Shown piece by piece: positions 35,079-46,490 of a stretch of DNA of 64,000 nt. Under the pieces are notes generated by a model that had not been told where the DNA came from, searched no databases, and saw nothing but the letters and a program-made list of their open reading frames with translations. This DNA comes from Brachynemurus nebulosus (Eukaryota; Arthropoda; Insecta; Neuroptera; Myrmeleontidae): positions 18,182,305 through 18,246,304 of the forward strand of contig JAPWDM010000006.1 of the NCBI GenBank assembly GCA_035578155.1, in the 5' to 3' direction. A program made the position numbers and the translations under genes. How positions within the stretch are numbered: the first letter of the stretch is position 1; each line of letters opens with the position of its first letter.

Positions 35079-35513
35079 ACCCCTGTCGCAGCATCCTGCA
35101 TAACATAGCGAATTTCCGTTTACAAAAATTAGTTTTTCTCGAAAACTAGTTGACATAGAATAATAGTTTAAAGACCTTTTTTATGTATATAATTTTTTCT
35201 CCTAGCTTTTAAATGGTGTAAAAAAATTTTTGAATAAGTGGAAATTTTGGCAAAAAACTAATCTTTTTCAAAAACAAAAACCATGTTCCGGGCATCGGAC
35301 GTGTCTGGCTAACGAACTTGTTCAACGGTTTGGAACTTACAACATTTTCACCAAATTTCGTACAAGTAGGACACTTCGTTCGAGAGTTATCGTGCGGACG
35401 TTTATATATATAAATTTTAGTGAATATTATTTTCGGTTTCTAGGGACCGGCTTAAATTGCGTCATGACAGTGGCTGTAATAGCTGATTTTTCGATTCGAA
35501 AATTCGCTAAAAA
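35079..35513 (+). repeat. Family A repeat, copy 3
   Basis: Full length from ACCCCTGTCGCAGCATCCTG to CGAAAATTCGCTAAAA, with a very short internal TA tract and a small deletion near GGGACCGGCTTAAATTGCGT. It lies about 90 bp upstream of another copy in the same orientation. Confidence 0.85.
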
Positions 35514-35827
35514 AGCAAGACTCTTGCTAAAATATACGAAACCTTAGAGATTTACTAGGATTTTTGAAAATTTCTTAAAAATTTCGCCACAACACAATTT
35601 AAACACTCCTGTCGCAGCATTCTGCATAAAATAGCGAATTTCCTTTTAAAAAAATTAGTTTTTCTCGGAAACTAGTTAACATAGAATAACAGTTTAAAGA
35701 CCTTTTTTGTGTGATTTTTTCTCCTCATTTTAATGGTGTAACAAAATGTCTCAAAAGTTTTTGAATAAAGGGAAATTTTGCCAAAGACCAATTTTTTTCA
35801 CGAAAATTGCCAAAAAAACATGTTTCG

Positions 35828-35828
<1 letters not shown>

Positions 35829-35912
<84 letters not shown>
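35829..35912. repeat. (TA)n microsatellite in family A
   Basis: About 40 TA units inside family A copy 4. It served as target for the TA-specific family F element that follows at 35922. Confidence 0.95.
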
Positions 35913-35917
<5 letters not shown>

Positions 35918-35921
35918 TATA

Positions 35922-36370
35922 CTGTGTGAGTTTTTCGAGAGTTGCCATTTTTATTACAGCCAAACCGTTGATTTAATCGAAAAATTGTTCAAATTAGAGT
36001 TGTACATATCGACGGGGGCAATCGATTGCTATAGTTAGGAGATTTATAGCTCTTATGGTTTTCGAGCTATGATACAAATTTATAGATTTTTAAATGGGAC
36101 TATATATTAATTTTTTGATAAAACTGTTCTAATGCATTAATTAACAATATAAATGAGCAAAAAAATTTTTTTTACCCAAGTTTAATTTTTTAATTTTTCT
36201 TTATCAGTTAGGCGGTAAAACTATGCATATGTACTTGAGGCTACTTCAACCGATAGTGTTTTTCTTGGTTACATTTCCATTACATCCAAGAAAAGAACCT
36301 TTTCCAGTACCATTTCTATCATAAAAATTTGGTTGTAATAGAAATGGCAACTCTCAAAAAACTCACATGG
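35922..36370 (+). mobile_element. Family F element, internally deleted copy
   Basis: TA|CTGTGTGAGTTTTTCGAGAG to GGCAACTCTCAAAAAACTCA then CATGG|TA. It keeps the left arm through TTACATCCAAGAAAAGAACC and then jumps to the last ~50 bases of the right end. Inserted in the TA tract of family A copy 4. Confidence 0.82.
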
Positions 36371-36942
36371 TATATATAAATTTTTTGTGAATATTATTTT
36401 CGGTTTCTAGGGACCTCAAAACAAATTTCTGCCATAGTCCCGGCCTCAGGTTGCGTTATGACAGTGGCTGTAATAGCTGAATTCCATTCTAAAAATTCGC
36501 TAAAAATCAAAAGTGAAAAAGACCAGTCTTACTCTTGCAGTATCTTTGGACAAGACCCAGACCAAAATACATAAAATAGATTTGAACATCATAACTAGGC
36601 AATTCAGGTTAACCTTGACCCTCCGGCAATCCTAGGTTGTTTTTTTTTACTGCAGCTTTCAAATCTCAAAAATAAGTTTGACTCGTATATCAAAGGTATT
36701 ATTATATTATTCTACCTTCGATCGGAGAAAGTTACTCCTTCAGTTAACCAACAACATTATTTTTAAATCAAAATTACGAAGTCCATCCGGGTGAAACCGA
36801 AGTACAAGGTCAATTTAATGATTTATATGATTAATTATTTTCATAAGATCACGAAATGATCAAGATACAAGATATCAGAATCGATCCGAACTATGGTGGT
36901 TGAAAAGGGAAAAAAAATTGGTGGTATCAAAATAACCCCGAC

Positions 36943-36990
36943 AAAATAACTGACCAATAGAATAACCAAGGACAGAATAACCACGGTTAA
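36943..36990 (+). repeat. Short GACAAAATAACC motif array
   Basis: GACAAAATAACTGACCAATA, GAATAACCAAGGACAGAATA and ACCACGG repeat an ~18-bp AGAATAACC/AAAATAACC unit. The same motif recurs at 40931-40991. Confidence 0.6.
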
Positions 36991-37140
36991 ATTTTTTTAA
37001 ATTATAATTTAGGTTCAAAATTATTGTTGGATTTTTATGCAGAAGCAACTATCATTTAACTTTTTTGTTGTGACCGATACACAAAAAGGGATGTGATAGG
37101 GAAAAGTATGGTACCTTCAGGTTAGAAGACGTGTGGATAT

Positions 37141-38238
37141 TAGTGATGTCGGATGATTAATCGATTAATCGGTTTAGTCGATTAATTTTGTTTAAATTTA
37201 GTCATTTTTTAGTCGACTATTTTACCCTCGACTAAATGACTAAAATTATTAACTTTTTTTTATATGATTAAATTAATTAATTCACTGTTGAGAGATTTAC
37301 TTTGTGAAATTTCATTTTAAATATTGAAAAATATTTAAAGTTGAAATTGACAAAGTAATTTAAACTTTAAATATTTTTCAATATTAAATTAATTCTTTTC
37401 TGTATTATTTATTAAATTCCAAAAAATAAACACCCAAAAATTATCTATTTGGATATAGGCAATTTTTCATTTTTATGGGATGTCATATCTTACTTTTTCT
37501 TAAAAAAAAAAAAAAAATATTAAATGTCAATAAATAAAAAGAAAACATCATTTATGAAAGATTTATATAGGTTACCATAGGTAATATAGGTAAAAAAATT
37601 ACTTCTTTAATTTTTTTTTTTAAATTAATTGTAATCAGACTAAAAAGTAGAAAATAAATTAAAGTAAAAAAAATGTTTTTAAGAAAAAGCTTATACTTAA
37701 AAATGGGCTAAAAAAATAAAATAACTTTTGAGTGAAGTTTGAAGAAATATGCAACATAATTTATAAAAGCTTGAGGCGTTTAATTAAGTTTGGTAAGTAC
37801 TGAAAAGTAAAATAGCTACACTTCCAAAACATCCAAAACAGAAATAACTAATGATAACGCCTCAAGCTTTTATAAATTATGTTGCATATTGCTTCAAACT
37901 TCACTCAAAAGTTATTTTTTATTTTAGCCCATTTTTAAATAAAAGCTTTTTCTTAAAAAACTTTTTTTTTTTACTTTAATTTATTCACTTTTATGTGACT
38001 AACACAATGTCATATTTTATATCTTTCTTTTCTTAAAAGAAAAATTTTAAAGGTCAAAGAGAAAACCTCATTTTTAAGGTCTCACCACCACAGACCAATT
38101 CGATTAAAAATTTAGTCGGTTAGTTGAGTATTATATACTGAATATTTTCGACTAATGACTAATTTTGTCTGAAAAACAATTTTAGTCGATTAATCGATTA
38201 ACTGCTCCTCGGTTCGACATTACTACTCGACATCACTA
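37141..38238. mobile_element. hAT element (CGATTAATCG-rich ends)
   Basis: Left TAGTGATGTCGGATGATTAA, right inverse ...CGACATCACTA. Flanking octamers GTGGATAT (37133-37140) and CTGGATAT (38239-38246) agree at 7 of 8. Subterminal ATTAATCGATTAATCG and TTTAGTCGATTA/TAATCGACTA motifs repeat on both sides. Inside are an imperfect palindrome (ACTTTGTGAAATTTCA near 37300) and the family H hairpin (37572-37985). No transposase frame left. Confidence 0.82.
37572..37985 (+). mobile_element. Family H hairpin part, nested in hAT element
   Basis: Contains GGTAAAAAAATTACTTCTTT, AATTGTAATCAGACTAAAAA and both hairpin arms (CAACATAATTTATAAAAGCT / AGCTTTTATAAATTATGTTG), but lacks the ~330-bp unique 5' part of copy 1. 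Confidence 0.8.
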
Positions 38239-39190
38239 CTGGATATATGATTAGGATTTTTGGGGTCAAAATACACAAAAATTAAACACAAAAAAAAATA
38301 CAACAGGAAAAAAGTATGGTATCTTCGAGTTAGGATACGTGCGAATTTGATTAGGATTATTTGGGGCAAAAATTTGGGTACAAAAAGGGATGTGGTAGGT
38401 AGGAATTAGGAAGCGTGCAGATAAGATACAATTAGGATTCCTTTGGATCTATCGTTAAAACTTCTTCCTGTTGAGCGAACTCAAGCACTGTTAGTTTTAA
38501 GACAGTCCTAAATTAATTTTTTGGGATTCTGTTGTCCACGGCCCAAATATTATCGAACCGAAAAATTATCCTAACCAAAAATCAAAGACACTTTAGCCAT
38601 TCATTTGGATGGGATTTGGGAATATCCAGCAAAATTATCAGGTACCTAGTTCTTCTTTCAATCAAAATAAAGCAATTTAAATTGGTGTTCGGGGTGTTAC
38701 AAAAATTCTGATTATTACTCAAAAATCCCTTACAGTTCCATCAATATCTGTTAATTTTTACCAATATTCTGGTAAATATTTACATTTCTGTTCGTAGAAT
38801 TTCCCATAAAATTTCATACTAATTAAAAGATCAACGTTTTTATAATATATTATTGGAAAAACCATTTTTCCCGAATGATAAGTGTTGTTTTCTTTGTATT
38901 TGAAATAATTTTATAAAGAAGACGATTTAACTCATGTGTATCAAGTCCCATAAGAATATTGTAGTTTTTTCACTTTTACCACGGAAAAGAAGTTAGAACA
39001 AATTTTTACACCGAAAAAAATGGTACAAAATATTTCATTGGTCATTTCATTGTAGGTACCTAAACACGATAAAAATGAAACAAAAATTCGTATTGGTAAA
39101 TTTAACTGATTTCAGAACCATCGTAACAATGTATTAAAATAATAATATGAATTTTACAAATTTATTTTATTCGTTAAATTGTCTTACTGT

Positions 39191-39410
39191 ATTACACTTG
39201 AGTTTTATATTTTTTCTGAATAAATTTGTGTTTTCTACAACTCAAATTTCTTGCTTAAAAGCAATTTAACTCGAAAAACTGTCAACCCAAAAACGCTTCA
39301 GCTTCGCTGTCACGTTTTTGTTGACAGTTTTTCTCGTTAAATTGCTAGACAACAAATTTTCGTTAGACAAACTCAAATTTATTCGAAAGAATACAAACCT
39401 CTCGTGTAAT
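39191..39410. mobile_element. Foldback element with strong inner hairpin
   Basis: ATTACACTTGAG at the left pairs with CTCTCGTGTAAT at the right. The inner hairpin pairs GCAATTTAACTCGAAAAACT (39261) with AGTTTTTCTCGTTAAATTGC (ending 39345), ~33 bp per arm. A related half, TAGTCAACCCAAAAACTGTC with TACTTGGCTGTTCAATTCC, occurs at about 61618-61690. Confidence 0.7.
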
Positions 39411-40930
39411 AACAAGTGATTATTTTAATGTTATTATCAATTTAAAAAATTTGAAAGCTTTCTAATTAAATAACTAGTTAATTAATATTATTCTTAATTT
39501 AATATTATTGAACATGAAACCATCTCACAAATGTTTTATTTTGCGAATATTAGAAACATTTTTTTTTTTTTTAATATACTTTAAGTACGTCTATAAATTA
39601 ATAATTAAATTTCTAATATTACGGAACTACACCAATTTACTTAAAAGAGAAAATACATAAAGTTATTAACAATGTGTGTTTACACTTTTTTTTTTAATGA
39701 TAACTCCTTTCAAGCCGATGACTCACAATTACGGAAGATGTAGTTAAAAGTATTATCTGTAGTAATATAATGAATGGAAACAGTAATTATATACTCGTAT
39801 TCATTAACAAAACATACTACAGTAATACAGAGATAACACTTTTCAAACTTTCATTAGAATAAAAACCCGTTAAAACCCTTTTTTATGAACTTTTACTCGA
39901 ATAAATGTAATTATGAAAAAAATGTATTACACAACAATACGATTATAATCGACTAATTAATTAAATTACCATCGACTAAGGAAATATAAATATTGACAAA
40001 CACAGACAGGAAAATTTGGAAACAATTAATTTTGGAAATTTAATTTTTTTTTTGAAAAGTGCTAATTTCTAACTAGGTCGCTCGGTATGTCATTTTTAGA
40101 AGGGTGCGGTTTAAGACTTAATAGATACATAACATGGTACCTTGTCAGCTGGTATGCTTCTTGAAGTCATTGTAATCCTTGTTCGAACTGGAAATATCTT
40201 ATCCACAAGTCAATTGAATTTGAAAAACTTTGAAAGTATGTCAAAACTTGTTTTGCCCCGTTCGAAAAAAACAATATTCAAAACACAAAGAGTCCACCAC
40301 ACAAATACTACGTTATTTATAATATTACACTTTTTCTAAACATCTTTTATAGCACGCAGTGTAGATACAACATACTTGAAATTTTCGAGCAAATTATTTT
40401 AATGAAATAAAATGAGCCACGAACAGATTATTAAAAATATTTTCTAATGAAGATTAAATACTCCATCGTGCTGGCTACTAAATTTGATTTAAAAACAAAC
40501 GAAAACATCACTCACACACCATAATAACATACTCTAGTTATTTGTCATAAAGTAGTTTAAAATGGCGTATAGTCGTCTACACAAATACATATTTACCTGT
40601 GTGTGCCGTTTGTGCTGCTTTTTGTCAATGTTTTATTAAAATATACCATACATACCAACACAGACTGACCATTTAAAACTGCGCAACAATCAATTATACA
40701 AACCGCCAGTTGTGCAGATTTATTTAAACAGTTTCAACTATTAGAACATAGATGTCAGAATTGTACCTAAAAAAAATTAGATATGTAATAGTATATTATT
40801 CAACGAGCTAATAATGACTGCTATTACTCACAAAGATGAAATTGAGACACGAGCCGAGTTTGCGAGGCGAATGGCGTAATGCATCTGAGTGAGTAATAGA
40901 CATTGCAAGCGGGTTCCTTACACAAACCTT
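39411..40930. other. No supported feature
   Basis: AT-rich. A short imperfect hairpin near 40806-40900 joins ATGACTGCTATTACTCACA and TGAGTGAGTAATAGACATTG. No exon recognised. Confidence 0.35.
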
Positions 40931-40991
40931 AGACAAAATAACTGTAGACAAAATAACCGAACGACAAAATAACCAAACGATAAAATAACCT
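40931..40991 (+). repeat. Short GACAAAATAACC motif array, second locus
   Basis: Four units of GACAAAATAAC(C/T) spaced 15-16 bp (GTAGACAAAATAACCGAACG, ACAAAATAACCAAACGATAA). Confidence 0.7.
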
Positions 40992-41104
40992 TACAGTTTA
41001 TTTAATTATTATTTTGTTAAAATATTAAATCTAAATTACAAAGATAAAACTGTAGCAATATCTTGTAAATACTTATGTTTTTGTTCTTCGTTATATTTAA
41101 TCAC

Positions 41105-41945
41105 AAAGTATATTGTCAAAACTAACCTAACCTTCGGGCAAAGGGTAACCTTAACTAACCCCATTACCTAGTTTTTATATCAAAAATCAAAGTATATTGT
41201 CAAAATTAACCTAACCTTTGGGCAAAAGGTAAGCTTAACTAACCTCACCACCTAGTTTTTATGTCAAAGTCGAAGTATATTGTCAAAACTAACTAAACTA
41301 TCCTAACCTTAACTAAGCTCACGACCTATAACCTTTAGGCCTCATACACAATCAATGAAATAAGGAATAAGAAATAAGAAATAAGGAATAAGAAGTATGC
41401 CATCTAGGGACGTTGAATGGAACTTTAATGAAATAAGAAATAAGGAGTATGCCATCTAGTGACGTTGAATGGAACTTTAACGTAACTGCTTATCGATATA
41501 AATATGAATGTATTTTTTTACGTCAAAATTCGTGATTTTTTTCACTTACAGTTAGTGATAAAAAAGTCATCACGAACGTTACTTTTTCATGAATTTTGAT
41601 GTACAAAAATACATAATATACCTATGAGCAGTTAAGTTAAAGTTTCATTCAACGTCACTAGATGGCATACTCCTTATTTCTTATTCCTTATTCCTTATTT
41701 TTTATTTCATTCAAGTTCCATTCAATGTCACTAGATGGCATACTTCTTATTCCTTATTTCTTATTTCTTATTCCTTATTTCATTGATTGTGTATTAAACC
41801 TTACCGAATTAGTTTCTATATCAAAGTCGAAGTATATTGTCAAAACTAACTAAACTAACTTAACCTTAACTAACCTCACCACCTATAACCTTAACCTAAT
41901 TAGTTTTTATACCAAAGTCGAAGTATACTGTCTAAACTAACTAAA
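41105..41945 (+). repeat. ~84-bp tandem array, five units, split by a foldback element
   Basis: AAAGTATATTGTCAAAACTA starts units at 41105, 41189 and 41268, and again at 41826 and 41917 as GTCGAAGTATATTGTCAAAA. Each unit also has AACCTAACC-type and CACCACCTATAACC-type phrases. The AACCTAACC text resembles the insect telomere repeat by chance only; it is not a perfect pentamer run. The foldback at 41344-41794 separates units three and four. Confidence 0.75.
41344..41794. mobile_element. Foldback element inserted in the tandem array
   Basis: ATACACAATCAATGAAATAA at the left is exactly inverted at the right, TTATTTCATTGATTGTGTAT. Each arm (~150 bp) contains two copies of a unit with AGTATGCCATCTAG, GACGTTGAATGGAACTTTAA and a run of AAATAAGG/AATAAGA repeats. 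The centre has GTGATTTTTTTCACTTACAG. No coding frame. Confidence 0.85.
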
Positions 41946-41950
41946 CTAAC

Positions 41951-42440
41951 TCAAGTTTACCAGAATTTTTCAATGTTTTAAAATCTGCTAATAAAGTGAT
42001 AGAATGGTGAAACTGGAGGCGAATTATAGGTTTTCAAACTCATTCTTTTCATTTTTATCAAAATTAAACCTGTATGGTCACTGAAAAAATGACTTCCGTG
42101 GAGTCAGTCATATTTCTAAAATAGATGTTGTCATTTTAATAGCAAAACTGAAAAATTCAAATCCAAATTATCCTAATTCAATCATTCATACTTATTCAAA
42201 CCATATCTATAAAACTTCATTTGAGTAAAAAATAATTTTTTAATTTGATGACGTCATCAAGTTTACTAGAATTTTGCAATATCGTAAAAACTAAAACCTG
42301 TAAATAAAGTGACAAAATGGTGAAACTGGAAGGGAGTTACAGGTTTTCGAAGTCGTTATTTTCATTTTTACCAAAATTAAACATGTAGGATTACAAGAAA
42401 AAACTCTTTTATCGAATCAGTCACATTTCTAAGAGAGATT
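41951..42440 (+). repeat. ~305-bp tandem duplication
   Basis: Units start near 41951 and 42256: CAAGTTTACCAGAATTTTTC / CAAGTTTACTAGAATTTTGC, then AATGGTGAAACTGGA, then CAGTCA(T/C)ATTTCTAA. TGATGACGTCATCAAG joins them. Confidence 0.7.
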
Positions 42441-42600
42441 TCACCATTTTACAAAGTTAATTAAAAAGATGCAAAATGTTTTATGAGCTCACAAAGGCTA
42501 AAAATCAGTTGTCTCTGTAAAAAAAAATTAACACATATCTTCAGAATCACTTCAAGGCGAAATCTAATGCGTGTTTAAAGTTGAACGTTTTTATTTTTAA

Positions 42601-42970
42601 CATGCTAACGGTCATAACCTATAATGGCAAAACGTCCAAGTGGTATTGGCGAAGCAAAGATTAGAAAATTAGTATCAAGTAAAAATGTACGTATACATTT
42701 GTTTGGTGAAATAAAATCTTGTAATCCGCACATAATTTGTATAATACTATAATACATATTTCTATCGACAATTAAACGTATACAAAAATTTTTACTTGAT
42801 ACAGCTTCTAATTTAGATAAAAAGGACCAGGAACGCTCGCGTAAATCTTTGCATCGCCAATACTATTTTGACAACTGATACACTTTATATGGAATTGTTA
42901 ACGCAGTGCGTTGTGTCGCAGTTAGTCAGGTTTCACTTGACGCCGTACAGCGTCTATGACCGTCAACGTG
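42601..42970. mobile_element. TTAA-flanked MITE, family J copy 2
   Basis: TTAA|CATGCTAACGGTCAT at the left and ATGACCGTCAACGTG|TTAT at the right match the copy at 12272-12536. The right-hand target has one change (TTAT). The interior is longer and different, with its own inverted repeat (GTATTGGCGAAGCAAAGATT against AATCTTTGCATCGCCAATAC). Confidence 0.7.
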
Positions 42971-42974
42971 TTAT

Positions 42975-44296
42975 ATAAATAAATAATTGTAAACAAGGTG
43001 TAAACGCAAATAAATATGTATTTATAAATTTTTAGTTTTTACAATTATTATTTTTAATACATAAGTAGGGTAAAAGCCCCGATTGTGGAACACTATTTTT
43101 AGGTATTTCATCAAACTTGCTTACAAAAATTAATAAATGAATTAAACACCCATTTTTTTTTCTTAATAAGCATGAAACCAAGTTTTTTTAATCCAATGAA
43201 TATGTTTTTAAGAAAATATAACCCAAAAATTTTGATTTATTAATGTTTTGTTTTATAATTTGTTGACATCTATAAAAAAACGGACAGAAAATATTAACAC
43301 CTTTAAAAAATCAGCACATTGACACCTAAAAAAGAACACGTATGTACGAACATGAGATACATCAGACACATCTTTTGCCATCTTTTCACTCTATGACATA
43401 GAGTGACATCTAGTAGTAAATAGAATGTCAATTTAAAAAATATAGAATGGTTTAAATATTCGATAAAATAAACGACCAAAATCACAGAATATACCAAAAT
43501 ACCACAGAAAAATACTATATTTTGTTTCGCCATCTATGTATTTTGGTAAAGTTCTAATCAATTCTAAACCTTCTAAACTAACTTATCAAAATGGCGACAA
43601 TTTTTCATTATTAATAAAATTTTGCAACTTTAAATCAATATTTTTTTATTTATCAATTGACGATACGCTCCGAAATAAAAAAAATATTAAAAATTTTACG
43701 ATTTTAAAGCAGTAAGTAAATATTTTAGACTCAAAAAGAAATTAAAACTATTTATAATATAAATTTTTAGTTATTTTACGTACATGATTTTAGTTAAATA
43801 CACAGGTTATATGTGTACTCAAAGAAATACACATATATATAAATTACATTTAAACCGAATAAAAAGATGATTTAGCTCTTATAATCTCTTAACTGGACTA
43901 ATAAAAATTATTTGTATAGTTTTATTGCGCTAACTTCGAAAATTAACTGGAAAATGTTGAAATTTATAAGGCATGTGTTTCTATAAATAAGCATTGATCA
44001 AACGCAAAAGAGACACATTTAGCAAAAACTGTTTAATTTATATTTGTATTTCTTTAATTAAGTAAAGAAACATTAAATGTGAGATGAATTTAAATTGAAA
44101 AACAATCATTCTATTAATAATAATTTTTGTTATCAGACGTTTCTTTCAGAAATAACTTCATTAAGATATAAATGTCAAAACTGTTTTTCTATTGGATCGC
44201 GTTCCACAAACGGGGCTTTTACCCTAATGTGATTAATAAATAAAAACAATTTTTTCCTCAATTTATGGCGCTTAATACATAATTTATTCAAATGTA
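42975..44296. other. No supported feature
   Basis: AT-rich intergenic sequence. CTATGACATAGAGTGACATC at 43391 is a short palindrome. Nothing else supported. Confidence 0.35.
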
Positions 44297-45710
44297 CTGT
44301 GTGAGTTTTTCGAGAGTTGCCATTTTTATTACAGTCAAACCGTTGATTTAATCGAAAAATTGTTCAAATAAGAGTTGTAGACATCGACGGGGGCAACCGA
44401 TTGCTATGGTCAGGAGCTTTATAGCTCTTATGGTTTTCGAGCTATGATACAAACTTATAGATTTTTAAATGAGACTATATGCTAATTTTTCGATAAAACT
44501 GATCTAATGCATCAATTAATAATATAAATGAAGAAAACAAATTTTTTTACCTAAGTTTATTTTTTGAATTTTTCTTTAATTTATCAATTAGGCGGTAAAA
44601 ATACGCATATGTATTTGAGGCTAGTTCAATCGACAGGGTTTTGGTTGGTTACATTTCTATTACATCCAAGAAAAGAACCTTTCCCACTATTGTATCTATA
44701 GTACAAATGGTAGTAATTCAGTTTTTGGAATATAGATGTCGGATGAATATAGATGTTTATATTTAAAGTTTTTAACATTTTTGCATAATAAAATCAAATT
44801 GCTTTAAAAGATTAGTATTTAAAGTAAATTAATTTAAAAAGAATTTGAAGTTATTCATTAATTTACTGAAAAATAAATTTATTTTTGATATATTTAGAGA
44901 ACAATAGTTGGCAATAAAATACATGTATACAACAAAGGGACATTGGCGTTTCTTAATAATAGCCAAGTGAGGTTAACTATAAACGAAAATATTATTAATA
45001 AATGTACTCAAATAGTGTAAAATTATTTGAAATTCGATAGCATTTTCTTTTTATTAAAAACCAAATTAAAAAGAAGAAGTTTTTTCACAAAAAACTTTTC
45101 ATTTATTTTGAAAATACTTACTATAAAAATATGTTTAGACGCCTATGTATCTGTCAAACAGTGACTTTTCGGAGTATTTATTTTTTTTTATTGTTCAATG
45201 AATTAAAACTGAAATTATATTCCCTTATTGTATTTAGTTATCATTTCTATATGATAATTTAATCTATTTAATAATTTTAGTTTCCGATGGAAAACGTACT
45301 AATCGTTTAATTTTTCGTTACTACATTGATTAAAATGGCGGCCATATTTAGTTAATATCTTTTTAAATTACGCAAAATCCTAATCGTTTGCAAGCACTTG
45401 AGTACGAAATTTAAAAGTGTGATCTTTAAAACGTAATTACTCAAAAATATGAGATAAAACAATGAAAGTTTAAGTGTTATTGGTAGTTTTGAATCATAAA
45501 CAAATTTTTGAAAAACTTTTAAACAAACGTTTCCATTCAAAAAAAACTATAAGTTTGCCTCATAGCTCGAAAACCATAAGAGCTATAAAGCTCCTGATTA
45601 CAGCAATCGCTTGCCCCCGTCGATATCTACAATTCTTATTTGAACAATTTTTCGATTAAATCAACGGTTTGGCTGTAATAAAAATGGCAACTCTCGAAAA
45701 ACTCACATAG
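44297..45710 (+). mobile_element. Family F foldback element, intact copy
   Basis: TA|CTGTGTGAGTTTTTCGAGAG at the left and GCAACTCTCGAAAAACTCAC then ATAG|TA at the right. The inverted arms run ~160 bp (44297-44460 against 45553-45710), including GACGGGGGCAACCGATTGCT inverted as AGCAATCGCTTGCCCCCGTC and TATAGCTCTTATGGTTTTCG inverted. The 1.1-kb centre has no long frame, so it is non-autonomous. TA target and long arms suggest a Tc1/mariner-related foldback, but the class is unproven. Confidence 0.88.
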
Positions 45711-46079
45711 TATATTTGCTTATGTATTTATTTATAGGTAGGGTGAAGAAAGTACACATGCATAACTAATTTACTACATATTTTGCTATTATTACTACAA
45801 AAACAGATTCAAGGACTAAGATCATGCCATTCTATTTGCTGTCATGAGTATACATATTTAATTAACATAAATTAATGTGTTTTGAATTAAGTTTCTGGTT
45901 TTTATTCCGGGCAGTTGAGTGATCTACGCACAACCGCAATCGAGGAAAACAGTGTCACCCCGGCACCGAAACGGATATAAAAATTGCATCGCAGTTAATT
46001 AAGTTTAAATTGCGGAATAAGAAGTGGTCTGTATCGACCCCCTCTTGATAAAATCTTCCAATGAAAATTATTATTTTGG

Positions 46080-46165
46080 TTTCGTTAAGTTTATATTTGC
46101 AAAAAGTTATATCTACGTAACCCTACCGTGGACGTGTTTGACACGCTCTTGACCAATTTGTTCTT
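46080..46165 (-). repeat. GTCAAGAG...GGGTTACG family repeat, fragment
   Basis: Minus strand: AAATTGGTCAAGAGCGTGTC, CACGGTAGGGTTACGTAGAT. Contains the hairpin GCGTGTCAAACACG. Confidence 0.55.
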
Positions 46166-46408
46166 ATCAAAAAGTCGGTTAACAATGTTAACAAAACAAT
46201 CGTCATTCTTGTTGTTATTAACAAAGTAAAAGAAAAATAATATAAAGTTTACATATTGTTATAAATTTTAATGTAATACAGATGCGTGTAAAACAACTGA
46301 GACGCATCCTGATTAAGGAAGAAAAAAATTTGGGGGACAGGTCTACCCACACTGTCAACTTCCCATTGGGTATCCATAAAGACTAGAGACTACTCCTTCT
46401 GTACCTAA

Positions 46409-46421
46409 GGGGGGGGGGGGG
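46409..46421 (+). repeat. Run of 13 G
   Basis: CCTAAGG followed by an unbroken G tract, rare in so AT-rich a region. Just upstream, GGGGGACAGGTCTACCCACA suggests a GC-richer fragment of unknown origin (46310-46440). Confidence 0.9.
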
Positions 46422-46490
46422 TTCCACCCTTATCAAACAAATGATAACATCGTTTGTTCTCAAAATATGGGAGACAAAATATATTTCAAA

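Larger units (their letters stand above)
35606..36503 (+). repeat. Family A repeat, copy 4, split by (TA)n and family F
   Basis: The 5' part starts CTCCTGTCGCAGCATTCTGC (35606) and reaches CATGTTTCGCTTATATATAT. A long (TA)n tract (35829-35912) and a short family F element (35922-36370) follow, then the family A 3' part resumes at ATTATTTTCGGTTTCTAGGG and ends AAAATTCGCTAAAA. Confidence 0.82.
37075..38460 (+). repeat. Diverged tandem array split by a hAT element
   Basis: AAAAAGGGATGTGATAGG, AAAAGTATGGTACCTTCAGG and TTAGAAGACGTGTGGAT (37075-37140) recur as GGAAAAAAGTATGGTATCTT then GTTAGGATACGTGCGAAT (38309-38348) and GTACAAAAAGGGATGTGGTA then GGAATTAGGAAGCGTGCAGA (38389-38425), with TGATTAGGATTWTTTGGGG between. 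The hAT element at 37141-38238 interrupts one unit. Confidence 0.65.

Noticed and set aside
41100..41330. Telomere-like AACCTAACC strings
   Set aside because: The insect telomere repeat is a perfect pentamer array; here the strings are short, irregular and part of an 84-bp unit.
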